From NCBI GenBank assembly GCA_016288775.1, contig JAEELG010000001.1, positions 1 through 34,997 of the forward strand: a stretch of DNA of 34,997 nt. The letters run 5' to 3'. The position numbers were made by a program, and so were the translations under genes. The DNA is from Bacteroidales bacterium. GTDB lineage: Bacteria; Bacteroidota; Bacteroidia; Bacteroidales; UBA932. Under the pieces are notes generated by a model. The model worked only from the letters and a program-made list of their open reading frames with translations. It did not search any database and had not been told where the DNA came from. Each line of letters starts with the position of its first letter. Within the stretch, counting starts at the first letter, position 1. This document shows, in pieces, positions 22,444 to 30,268 of this stretch.

Positions 22444-23442
22444 ATGAAAAAAGTATACCATATTTTACTGCTTATGGCCCTATCCACAATCGCTTACGGT
22501 CAAAGCCCATTCATGCGAAGTCTCGAAGAAGGATACAGGTCCGGGATGTACCAGCAGGACAGCGTGATGCTCATCGATCCCATAGGTGACGCTTTTTTGT
22601 TGAGAAAACTCGACACCATTCCGGTCAAGCTGAGCTCCTATCTGTTTCACCGCTCACTGCCACAGGCCGAAAACGGAAAGAAACGCGAATTCAAAAGCAG
22701 CAAATCCCTTCCGTTCGACAACGACAAGCTTCTAAACAAATGCGCGGAAATAATGCGCAGGAACTTCCCCGAAGTCTTTCCGAGCATTGGCGGCGAACAC
22801 AAATGGTCACCTGAAGCCCAGCAATACCTCTGGTACGGCTACTGGCACCGTCTTGGCAGGAAAATCGCCGGAAAGCAGCTCGACTTCCCCGCCCCGACTC
22901 TTCTCCGCAGCAAGCTCTTCCTTTGCCTGGCGTGCGGGTACACATCACGCTACTGCTATACCGGTTGCGAAAAGGCCCTTAAAGAATACATAATGAGCCG
23001 CCCCGAGCGGAGCATCCAGCTCGACGAACTGTTCGAGCAAAGCTATCTGCTCAACAAGGGCGACGTTTATATGGCCTTCCTCACCTGCGAAAACCTGCTG
23101 GCCGGGATGCCCCACAAAAGCGACCGCAACTCCGATCCCATGCACCGCAAACTCGCCTATATCAGGCACGATTCGGAGCCGCTCGGCGACAATTACGGTG
23201 CCTGGTACCATTTCTTCGGAATTGCCCTGTACGGCATGGTGAGGCCTGAAAACGTCAGCGTTTTCGTGGCCGACACCGAAAGCCTCGGATCCTTTTTCAT
23301 GGAAGGCCCCGACCCGCAGGAAGACCGAATAAACCATTATGGAGCCATATTCGGCGCGCAGTTCCGAAAGATGCTCGAAGAAGGAAGCTGGTGGCTCCGG
23401 GGGAATGAAACCGACTATATGAATCCAAATCCACTGATATGA
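22444..23442 (+). CDS. Secreted protein of unknown function upstream of an S1/P1-type nuclease
   Basis: A 332-residue exported protein with signal peptide MKKVYHILLLMALSTIAYGQ. The mature part is mixed alpha/beta, rich in aromatic residues and cysteines (LFLCLACGYTSRYCYTGCEKALKEY) and ends ETDYMNPNPLI. No catalytic motif or family is recognised. ATG 22444 is chosen over an upstream TTG at 22432, which lies inside the -7 box. Its stop overlaps the ATG of the nuclease gene by 4 nt, so the two are translationally coupled and probably act together (inference). Confidence 0.65.
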   Translation: MKKVYHILLLMALSTIAYGQSPFMRSLEEGYRSGMYQQDSVMLIDPIGDAFLLRKLDTIPVKLSSYLFHRSLPQAENGKKREFKSSKSLPFDNDKLLNKCAEIMRRNFPEVFPSIGGEHKWSPEAQQYLWYGYWHRLGRKIAGKQLDFPAPTLLRSKLFLCLACGYTSRYCYTGCEKALKEYIMSRPERSIQLDELFEQSYLLNKGDVYMAFLTCENLLAGMPHKSDRNSDPMHRKLAYIRHDSEPLGDNYGAWYHFFGIALYGMVRPENVSVFVADTESLGSFFMEGPDPQEDRINHYGAIFGAQFRKMLEEGSWWLRGNETDYMNPNPLI

Positions 23443-24290
23443 CACGTACATTCAAGACCGCGGCACTCATCTTCGCCGCAGCACTCGTCTCCACCTCGGC
23501 CGCAGGCTGGGGACGCATGGGACACGCAACCGTGGCGAAAATCGCCCAGAACCATCTCACCAAAACCACCCAGAAACGCGTCAGCGAGATTATGCATGGC
23601 ACCCCTCTCGTTGCAATAGCCTCCTACTGCGACGACTATCGCTCCGAAGTCAATGCCACCTTCCCTCTTGATTGGACCTACGGAATCGGGCACGCCCATA
23701 CTTTCGAAGTGGATGAAAACAACCGCCCCTTCAACGTACTCTTCCACCCCGTAACCGGCAGGCAGCTGACCAATACCGTCTATTTCGCCGACCACTGCCT
23801 GCAGGACCTTGCACATGCCGCAGACTTCCCCGATTCGATCCGCTGGAAAGAACTGGTGATGGTCACCCATCTCATCGGTGACATGCACTGCCCAGGTCAT
23901 ATCCGCTACGCTGCCACTTACGAGGATATAGGCAAATACCCCGTGGAATTCATCGGCGAGCCTACCACATATCACCGCGTATGGGACTATTACATGGTGG
24001 TCAATCCCCTGCCTTTCAGCTTTTCTGACATAGCTGAGATATGTGACGACTGTTCCCCCGCAGAAATAGAAGAAATCTGCAAGGGGAACGTCTACGATTG
24101 GGGCAAACAGATTGCCGATTATTGTCAGGACTGCAGGCTCGACATCCGGGACGGCGACAAGATCAGCGCCAAATGGGTGCGCGACCACACCGGCCTGATG
24201 AAGGTTGAGCTACGCAACGCCGGTTACAGACTTGCGCACGCACTCAACATGGCCTTCGACCCGAAGTACGCGCGCAAGCACACTAAATAA
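23439..24290 (+). CDS. S1/P1-family nuclease-like secreted protein
   Basis: A 283-residue exported protein. The signal peptide ends at AAG|W, leaving the mature N-terminal Trp24 that ligates zinc in S1/P1 nucleases (WGRMGHATVAKIAQNHL, with His29). Further ligand motifs: HLIGDMHCPGH (His144, Asp148, His150, His154; family norm HxxGDxHQPLH) and TYHRVWD (His179, Asp183). The family cleaves single-stranded DNA, RNA and 3'-nucleotides with a trinuclear zinc site. Deviations from the norm (Cys for Gln, Gly for Leu, no clear GGN after the motif) leave activity and specificity open. Its 3' end overlaps the convergent permease gene by 8 bp. Confidence 0.8.
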   Translation: MTRTFKTAALIFAAALVSTSAAGWGRMGHATVAKIAQNHLTKTTQKRVSEIMHGTPLVAIASYCDDYRSEVNATFPLDWTYGIGHAHTFEVDENNRPFNVLFHPVTGRQLTNTVYFADHCLQDLAHAADFPDSIRWKELVMVTHLIGDMHCPGHIRYAATYEDIGKYPVEFIGEPTTYHRVWDYYMVVNPLPFSFSDIAEICDDCSPAEIEEICKGNVYDWGKQIADYCQDCRLDIRDGDKISAKWVRDHTGLMKVELRNAGYRLAHALNMAFDPKYARKHTK

Positions 24291-25626
24291 AGATATACTT
24301 CATTATAAACAAGGCTGCAAGCACCCACATCGTCACTGAAATGCTCTTGAACTTGCCTGCTACGACATGGCAGAGCACATAGGAGATGACACCGATGAGG
24401 ATGCCGTCGGAGATGCTGTACGCAAGCGGCATCACAATGATGGTGAGGAATGCGGGAATTGCCCTGCAGTAGTCGTCCCAGTGAATGCTCTTTATGGACG
24501 GCATCATCATCACACCCACAATGATGAGGGCGGGAGCGGTTGCCGCACCGGGGATGGCAAGGAAGATGGGGCTGAAGAACAGCGCCAGGGCAAAGCAAAC
24601 CGCAACGCTGAATGCGGTAAGGCCGGTACGACCTCCTTCTCCTACGCCGGATGCGCTCTCAACGTAAGTAGTGGTGGTTGAAGTACCGAAGCATGCTCCG
24701 CAAACGGTAGCGATGGAATCTGCAAGGAACATCTTCTCGAGACCGGGGATCTCGTCGCCGCCTTTCTCGATCAGGCCGGTACCCTGGTGGACGCCGATAA
24801 TGGTTCCCATCGTATCGAACATATCGATGAAGAGGAAGGTGAACACCACCACCAGCATATCCCAGCTGAGTATGTTGCTCCACTCGAACTGGCAGAAGAT
24901 GGGAGCGATGCTGTCGGGCAGGGAGAGGAGTTTGATGTTTCCAGCATCATTGCGGATGAGCTGAGTCACCGTTTCGCCGGTCGCAGGGTCCTTGATGAAA
25001 AGGCCGATGACGGTCGTGATCAGGATGCCCCAGAGCATGCCGCCGCGGATCTTGGCCATGACCAGGCCTGCGGTGATGAACAGGCCAAGCATGCCGACCA
25101 GGGCCTTGCCTTCGGTGATGTTGCCGAGGCTTACCAGGGTAGCGTCGTTGTTCACGATGATGCCGGCGTTCTGCATTCCGATGAAAGCGATGAAGAGGCC
25201 GATACCGGCGCCAATAGCTTTCTTGAGGGTTCCGGGAATTGCATTAAGCAGCCAGCTGCGCACCTTGGTCAGCGTCATGATAATGAAGAGGATACCTTCA
25301 ATGAACACTGCGGTCAGCGCGAACTGCCAGCTGTGGCCCATTCCGAGGCAGACGGTGAATACGAAGAATGCGTTGAGGCCCATGCCGGGAGCAAGGGCGA
25401 ACGGCTTCTTGGCAAACAGAGCCATTACCAGGGTACCCACTATGGCAGCAAGGGCGGTGGCGGTAAAGACGGCCCCGCCGGGCATGTCGAGTGCGCTGAA
25501 GATACCGGGATTCACGGCCAGGATATAGGCCATGGTAAGGAAGGTGGTCAGACCGGCAAGTATCTCGGTACGGATACTGTGCTTCGCGCTTTCGAAGCCG
25601 AAGAGTCTTTCAAATGCAGGTTTCAT
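24283..25626 (-). CDS. AzgA-type purine permease (NCS2 superfamily)
   Basis: A 447-residue inner-membrane protein with about 12-14 hydrophobic segments. AzgA/PbuG signatures are present: LAGLTTFLTMAYILAVNPGI near the start, LAPGMGLNAFFVFTV, FIDMFDTMGTIIGV and TYVESASGVGEGGRTGLTA (transport core). Proton-coupled uptake of hypoxanthine, guanine or adenine is the usual role. It is the last gene of the minus-strand operon uraA-like, apt, Tsx-like channel, permease, and begins 11 nt after the channel stop. The neighbouring apt favours adenine or another purine as substrate. Confidence 0.93.
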   Translation of the reverse strand: MKPAFERLFGFESAKHSIRTEILAGLTTFLTMAYILAVNPGIFSALDMPGGAVFTATALAAIVGTLVMALFAKKPFALAPGMGLNAFFVFTVCLGMGHSWQFALTAVFIEGILFIIMTLTKVRSWLLNAIPGTLKKAIGAGIGLFIAFIGMQNAGIIVNNDATLVSLGNITEGKALVGMLGLFITAGLVMAKIRGGMLWGILITTVIGLFIKDPATGETVTQLIRNDAGNIKLLSLPDSIAPIFCQFEWSNILSWDMLVVVFTFLFIDMFDTMGTIIGVHQGTGLIEKGGDEIPGLEKMFLADSIATVCGACFGTSTTTTYVESASGVGEGGRTGLTAFSVAVCFALALFFSPIFLAIPGAATAPALIIVGVMMMPSIKSIHWDDYCRAIPAFLTIIVMPLAYSISDGILIGVISYVLCHVVAGKFKSISVTMWVLAALFIMKYIFI

Positions 25627-25637
25627 GTCCTAAGGCT

Positions 25638-26357
25638 TTAGAAAGTCCACCTCAGACCTGCACAGGGGTTGCACATGAAGCCCTTGTTGCCTGCAAAGTT
25701 GTAGGAGAGTTCAACCTCGCCGCCTATGTCCAGATGGTTGTCGAAGATGGTTCCGAGATTCATCCACAACTGGGGCTCGGTCAGAATCGAGAACTTGGCG
25801 GTACTGCCGTCGCCGAAGACGCTGTTGTTACCCCAGACATCTGCGAAGCCCTTGAACGTGAGACCCTTGACTCCGAACAGGTTGCCCAGGCCCCAGACCG
25901 CGCTGAACTTCACGGGGATGTCGGCACTACCAACCCCAAAATGCTGGTCGTACATCAGGTACAGGGTGAGCGTGTTGTTGTAATCTGCCGAATGCAGGAA
26001 GTACTTGGCACCGAGACAGAGGATGCCGGCGCCCCATGAGCTGCCGTCGTACTCGACATGTGCGCTCAGATCCTTGAGAGCGGTATCCTGCCAGAAGTTG
26101 AGACCACGCTCGATCTCGAAGTAAGTGCCGTTGTATGCGCTGGCGACTCCGGTCTTGCGTTGATCGGCCGTGGCGAAATTGTGGTCGATGAACCAGAAGG
26201 TGTCGCCAAATTTGTCCGGCTTGAACATCTCGAAGGTTGTGGTGATGTAATTGCGGTCCTTACCAAAATCGTAGAAGACCTGGACATTCTGGGCCTTTGC
26301 TCCTTGAGCGAAGGCAAGTACTGCGACTGCGGCAGCGATGAATAGTTTTTTGGACAT
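25638..26357 (-). CDS. Tsx-like outer-membrane nucleoside channel (DUF5020 type)
   Basis: A 239-residue protein with a signal peptide (MSKKLFIAAAVAVLAFAQGAKAQ). The mature start VQVFYDFGKDRNYITTTFEMFKPDKFGDTFWFIDHNF is typical of the DUF5020 relatives of the Tsx nucleoside-specific porin. The rest is strand-like and ends CAGLRWTF with terminal Phe, as in barrel proteins. It lies between apt and the AzgA-type permease, so a role in letting nucleosides or bases cross the outer membrane fits both family and context. Confidence 0.85.
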   Translation of the reverse strand: MSKKLFIAAAVAVLAFAQGAKAQNVQVFYDFGKDRNYITTTFEMFKPDKFGDTFWFIDHNFATADQRKTGVASAYNGTYFEIERGLNFWQDTALKDLSAHVEYDGSSWGAGILCLGAKYFLHSADYNNTLTLYLMYDQHFGVGSADIPVKFSAVWGLGNLFGVKGLTFKGFADVWGNNSVFGDGSTAKFSILTEPQLWMNLGTIFDNHLDIGGEVELSYNFAGNKGFMCNPCAGLRWTF

Positions 26358-26392
26358 AAAATGTAATTTATGACTGATTATATAGTGACAGG

Positions 26393-26926
26393 TTATCTTT
26401 CGGAGAGATTGAGGATAGAGTTAACGGGAACGTCGTCCGGGATAGGCGCCGAACGGGGCACGTCGGTGATGTTGATGATGAAATTGCAGTACAATGCCTT
26501 GGGATTGAAGCGCTTCATCAGCTTTACGGCAGCGGATGCCGTGCCGCCAGTGGCCAGAATGTCGTCGTGGATAAGCACGACATCGTCCGGGCCGATGGCG
26601 TCGGCATGCACTTCGATGGTGTCGGTGCCATATTCCTTAGCGTAGGCTTCGGATACCGCGCTGGCGGGCAGTTTGCCTGGCTTGCGGATGGGCACGAAAC
26701 CAGCGCCCAGACGCGCAGCCACTGCAGCGCCTGCTATGAATCCGCGGGATTCGATTCCTGCCACTTTCGTTATGCCCTTGTCTCTGTAAAGAGAGCAGAT
26801 GCGGTCAACCACTTCGGCATAAGCGGCAGGATCCTTGAACAGGGTCGTTACATCGAAGAACTGAATCCCCTTCACCGGGAAATCGGGCACGATACGTATC
26901 GACCGGATGAGCTCGCTATCCGTCAT
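26393..26926 (-). CDS. apt: Adenine phosphoribosyltransferase
   Basis: A 177-residue cytoplasmic enzyme. IRIVPDFPVKGIQFFDVTTLFKDP is the diagnostic Apt N-terminal block, GIESRGFIAGAAVAARLGAGFVPIRKPGKLP is the adenine-site and flexible-loop region, and VVLIHDDILATGGTA is the PRPP-binding motif. It converts adenine and PRPP to AMP and pyrophosphate. Its ATG overlaps the stop of the uraA-like gene (ATGA), and the Tsx-like channel follows after 35 nt. Confidence 0.97.
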   Translation of the reverse strand: MTDSELIRSIRIVPDFPVKGIQFFDVTTLFKDPAAYAEVVDRICSLYRDKGITKVAGIESRGFIAGAAVAARLGAGFVPIRKPGKLPASAVSEAYAKEYGTDTIEVHADAIGPDDVVLIHDDILATGGTASAAVKLMKRFNPKALYCNFIINITDVPRSAPIPDDVPVNSILNLSER

Positions 26927-28284
26927 TTTTTCTTTCTGAGTGAAGGATTGATTTCGAAGTCGATGGACATGTCGCCGACATCGTTCTTGCCGAATTCATA
27001 ATCCTTGCCGGGCAGAATGGCATTCAGGACTATTCCTACAAGAGCCGCCACCGCAAGTCCGGAGAGTTTGGTGAAGCCGAGGTCGAGGCATCCGGCGGAA
27101 CTGTAGTTGATACCGACTGCAAGCACGAGGATGAGAGCCATTACGATGACGTTGCGGGAAGACTTGAAGTCGACCTGGTTCTCAACCACATTCCTGACGC
27201 CTACGGCTGAAATCATACCGTAAAGCACAAGTGAGACACCTCCGATGGTCGCAGCGGGCATGCAAGCGATGACTGCGGAGAACTTGGGGCAGAACGACAG
27301 GATGAGCGCAAACACAGCGGCGATGCGGATTACGCGCGGGTCGTAAACCTTGGTAAGGTTCAGAACTCCGGTGTTCTCGCCGTACGTGGTGTTTGCAGGT
27401 GCGCCGAACAGAGATGCCAGTGCCGTAGCGAGACCGTCGCCCATCAGGGTGCGGTGAAGGCCGGGATTCTCAAGATAGTTGATTCCGGTGGTGGAAGAAA
27501 TGGCGCACATGTCGCCGATATGCTCCATCATGGTTGCCAGCGAAATCGGAAGGATGGCGATGATTGCGGCGACGATGAGGCCCCAGTTGGGGTTCGAGAA
27601 CACGGACACGGCGGTATTCTCCCACTTCACGGGAAGGCCTATCCATGCTGCGTCCTTTACGGCGCTGAAGTCACACAGGCCGAAGCATGCCGCGACGATG
27701 TAGCTGCCCAGAACACCCAGGAGAATGGGGATAATCTTGATCATCCGCTTGCCCCAGATATTGCAGACGATAATGATCAGGATTGCGAGGAGCGCGATCC
27801 ACCAGTTCTGAGCGCAATTGTTGATGGCGGAGCCGGCCAGGATCAGACCAATGGCGATGATGATGGGACCGGTGACCACCGGCGGGAAGAAACGCATCAC
27901 CTTGGCAGGGCCGAATGCCGCGAAGAGGCCGGCAAGCACGAAATACACCAGGCCAGCGCAGAACACACCTATGCAGGCGTAAGGGAGCGCCTGCGCCTGG
28001 TTGAGGCCTTCTGCCAATCCCATCTGCACCACGGACGCATAGCCCCCCAGAAAAGCAAATGAAGATCCCAGAAATGCTGGAACCTTCATCTTTGTGCAGA
28101 AATGGAAAATCAGTGTGCCAAGACCTGCAAACAACAAGGTGGCTGACATTGATAGTCCGGTGATGACAGGGACCAGGACAGTTGCCCCGAACATCGCAAA
28201 CATGTGCTGAAGTCCGAGGGTGAGCATTTTGCCGCGCCCTAGAGTGCGCGCATCGTAGATACCTTCGTTTTGTGTTTGTGACAT
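26923..28284 (-). CDS. uraA: Uracil/xanthine permease, UraA-like (NCS2 family)
   Basis: A 453-residue inner-membrane transporter with about 14 hydrophobic segments. LQHMFAMFGATVLVPVITGLS near the N-terminus, VPAFLGSSFAFLGG, PPVVTGPIIIAIGLILAGSA and the NTTYGENTGVLNLTKVYDPRVIRIAA core are UraA-type signatures. Proton-linked uracil uptake is most likely; substrate range cannot be fixed from sequence. ATG 28284 (MSQTQNEGIYDAR) is chosen, since an upstream open frame to 28326 overlaps the promoter -7 box. It is the first gene of the nucleobase salvage operon. No PyrR-like attenuator or purine/guanine riboswitch was recognised in the 40-nt leader. Confidence 0.93.
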   Translation of the reverse strand: MSQTQNEGIYDARTLGRGKMLTLGLQHMFAMFGATVLVPVITGLSMSATLLFAGLGTLIFHFCTKMKVPAFLGSSFAFLGGYASVVQMGLAEGLNQAQALPYACIGVFCAGLVYFVLAGLFAAFGPAKVMRFFPPVVTGPIIIAIGLILAGSAINNCAQNWWIALLAILIIIVCNIWGKRMIKIIPILLGVLGSYIVAACFGLCDFSAVKDAAWIGLPVKWENTAVSVFSNPNWGLIVAAIIAILPISLATMMEHIGDMCAISSTTGINYLENPGLHRTLMGDGLATALASLFGAPANTTYGENTGVLNLTKVYDPRVIRIAAVFALILSFCPKFSAVIACMPAATIGGVSLVLYGMISAVGVRNVVENQVDFKSSRNVIVMALILVLAVGINYSSAGCLDLGFTKLSGLAVAALVGIVLNAILPGKDYEFGKNDVGDMSIDFEINPSLRKKK

Positions 28285-28323
28285 AAAATATTGATGATTG
28301 GTTGTATCTTCCACTCCAGCATG

Positions 28324-28353
28324 CAAAGGTAATCAAAAAAGACGGCCCGCCAA
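28324..28353 (-). promoter_or_regulatory. Promoter of the nucleobase salvage operon
   Basis: On the minus strand TACCTTTG (28324-28331) matches the -7 consensus, and TTG (28351-28353) stands 19 bp upstream. The -33 TTG lies in the loop of the terminator hairpin of the preceding gene. Confidence 0.8.
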
Positions 28354-28365
28354 TCAGACGGGCCG
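28335..28365 (-). terminator. Intrinsic terminator of the gene 28397-28828
   Basis: CGGCCCG (28365-28359, minus strand) pairs with CGGGCCG (28349-28343) around a 9-nt loop. It is followed by TCTTTTTT (28342-28335). It ends the small membrane protein gene just upstream of the salvage operon promoter. Confidence 0.85.
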
Positions 28366-28396
28366 CTAAGGTTATTCACAAGTTTTCAACAATGCG

Positions 28397-28828
28397 TCAG
28401 ATTTCTTCTCCCGACACCACTATGGGCAGGTCTGAAGCCATTGAACTGTTCTCGTCGACAGAAAGGATTTCGTAAACCACGTAGCGCTGCATGCCCCTCC
28501 AGGGCAGCCAGCCATTATACTCCTTGTAGCGGAGTTCGACAACCTTGCCGCTGCAACGCATCAGGGAATCTGCCACTACCTTGTCGACCACGGAGAAATT
28601 GAATTCGTTGGACTCTATGCCGGTGCCCTTCTTGGCACCGCGGAAACCGGCCTGGATGAGACGGCCTTCATATGTTTTCCATACCCAGCCTTTATATACT
28701 ATTTGGTTGAGCTCGCCGGCCTTGACTCCTTCGCCGAGCACGAAGTAGAATTTGAAGTACACGAATCCGGCCGCTGCAAGAAGGAGAATGGCAACGATCC
28801 AGGTTATTACTTTAGTCTTCGTTTTCAT
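28397..28828 (-). CDS. Small inner-membrane-anchored protein of unknown function, conserved type in Bacteroidales
   Basis: A 143-residue protein with one N-terminal membrane segment (KVITWIVAILLLAAAGFVYFKFYF) and a soluble extracytoplasmic part. The stretch LGEGVKAGELNQIVYKGWVWKTYEGRLIQAGFR recalls a small conserved Bacteroidales family that databases have sometimes labelled 6-phosphogluconate dehydrogenase; nothing in the sequence supports that enzyme. ATG 28828 is chosen because the longer frame (to 29254) lies upstream of the promoter and antisense to the SGNH gene. It has its own -7 box at 28848-28855 and terminator. Confidence 0.7.
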   Translation of the reverse strand: MKTKTKVITWIVAILLLAAAGFVYFKFYFVLGEGVKAGELNQIVYKGWVWKTYEGRLIQAGFRGAKKGTGIESNEFNFSVVDKVVADSLMRCSGKVVELRYKEYNGWLPWRGMQRYVVYEILSVDENSSMASDLPIVVSGEEI

Positions 28829-28847
28829 ACTGTATGGTTTCGGTTTA

Positions 28848-28874
28848 CAAATATAATAAAATGTTTTAAATTTG
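28848..28874. promoter_or_regulatory. Divergent -7 boxes between 28828 and 28883
   Basis: TATATTTG on the minus strand (28848-28855) serves the membrane protein gene at 28828. TAAATTTG on the plus strand (28867-28874) serves the SGNH operon at 28883, whose start site would fall within a few nt of ATG. The boxes are only 11 bp apart and neither has a clear -33 TTG. Confidence 0.65.
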
Positions 28875-28882
28875 TAGCCTAA

Positions 28883-30268
28883 ATGTCGAGTCAAAAAATA
28901 CTGGTTTTTCTCCTGTCGGTTTTCGCATTGCTGGCAGGCATAGGCTTTGTCTTCCCGGAAGACGGCATCAAGCTTGGCGAGGCATCGCTGGAGTTCCCTT
29001 CGCCAAAGGAGGTCGGTGCTTCCCTGCTCCATCGCAACGGAGAATCCAAGGGGCCGACGCCGGAGGAACTGCTGGCCCAGCGAATGGAAGAGCTGAAGCA
29101 GGCCGAGCAGGACAAATTCGACGTTTTCATTAACGAAAGCCCATCCCGTATCCACTTCCCCGGCGGCGATGTAACCCTCTTCGACCCTCTTTTCGAGGCG
29201 CTCGACAACGCCCGCAGCAAGCATGTCCGCGTGCTGCATTACGGAGACTCGCAACTGGAGGAGGACCGAATCACCTCAACCATCCGCAACGGCCTGCAGG
29301 AGCGTTTCGGCGGCAGCGGCCCCGGCCTTCTGCCCTTCGGGCGTCCGTACTACACCCTGTGCGTGTCGGAGAGTTCCAGCGCAGACTTAAGCCGCTGGAT
29401 GGTGTTCGGCGAGGGCGGCAAACGGAGCGACGGGCGCTACGGTGTGATGGGCCAGGCCTCCCGCATCGACACGAGTGTGTTCACAACCGTCTCCGCCGTC
29501 AAGAAGAACCTCGGTCCCAGCCGCCGCTTCAGGCGTCTCACTATACTCGCCGGCAACGTAAGTTCCCTTAACGTGAAATGCGGCGGCAAGCAGCAGAAGC
29601 TCGGTCCGGTAAGCAACGCCTCCGGAGTCGGGCGTCTGGTTTTCGATCTGCCCGACAGCAGCACCAGCGTTCGTTTTTCCACCTGGGGCAGCGCCGATAT
29701 CTACGGCATCCAGCTCGACGATACGCTGGGCGTAAGCGTCGACAACATCCCCATGAGAGGATGCTCGGGAACCATATTCACACGCATCAGCTCAGCACAG
29801 TTGAAGGAGTACGCCGAGAACGACAACGTCAGGTTCATCATCCTGCAGTTCGGCGGCAACGCCATGCCTTACCGCAAGACCGGAAAGTCTATATCGGAAT
29901 ACCGGGAATCCATCGAAAAGCAGATACGTCACCTCCATTCCCTGGCCCCTGATGCATGTATTCTGTTCATCGGGCCTTCCGACATGTCAACCAACGTAAA
30001 GGGTTCTATGAAGACCTATCCCCATCTGCCCATGATGGTGGATTCGCTCAAGGCTGCCGCAAACAATGCCGGTGCCGCATACTGGGACCTTTACTCCGCG
30101 ATGGGCGGTGAGAATTCCATGGTCCAGTGGGTCAAGGCGCGTCCCGCCCTGGCCGGCAGCGACTACGTACATTTCACTCCTCGCGGCGCCGAAGCAATGG
30201 GCAACATGTTCGTGGAATCGCTTATGCTCTATTACGAGTATTACCGTTGGCGCAAACACGGCAAATGA
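28883..30268 (+). CDS. SGNH/GDSL-fold hydrolase or acyltransferase, membrane-anchored (first of pair)
   Basis: A 461-residue protein with an N-terminal membrane segment (ILVFLLSVFALLAGIGFVF), a helical linker (EELLAQRMEELKQAEQDK) and an SGNH domain. Block I is LHYGDSQLEED (nucleophile Ser123), block III is ILQFGGNAM, and the Asp-His pair is in SDYVHFTPRG (Asp427, His430). Such proteins act with MBOAT acyltransferases, by analogy with AlgX/AlgJ or PatB, transferring or removing O-acetyl groups on extracytoplasmic polysaccharide or other glycans. It overlaps the second SGNH gene by ATGA. Confidence 0.85.
   Translation: MSSQKILVFLLSVFALLAGIGFVFPEDGIKLGEASLEFPSPKEVGASLLHRNGESKGPTPEELLAQRMEELKQAEQDKFDVFINESPSRIHFPGGDVTLFDPLFEALDNARSKHVRVLHYGDSQLEEDRITSTIRNGLQERFGGSGPGLLPFGRPYYTLCVSESSSADLSRWMVFGEGGKRSDGRYGVMGQASRIDTSVFTTVSAVKKNLGPSRRFRRLTILAGNVSSLNVKCGGKQQKLGPVSNASGVGRLVFDLPDSSTSVRFSTWGSADIYGIQLDDTLGVSVDNIPMRGCSGTIFTRISSAQLKEYAENDNVRFIILQFGGNAMPYRKTGKSISEYRESIEKQIRHLHSLAPDACILFIGPSDMSTNVKGSMKTYPHLPMMVDSLKAAANNAGAAYWDLYSAMGGENSMVQWVKARPALAGSDYVHFTPRGAEAMGNMFVESLMLYYEYYRWRKHGK

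Noticed and set aside
24787..25641. 284-codon plus-strand open frame
   Set aside because: Antisense to the AzgA-type permease; Glu/His-rich composition typical of a reverse shadow of membrane-protein codons.
28829..29254. Long N-terminal extension of the small membrane protein
   Set aside because: Runs through the divergent promoters and antisense to the SGNH gene; the membrane anchor begins at ATG 28828.
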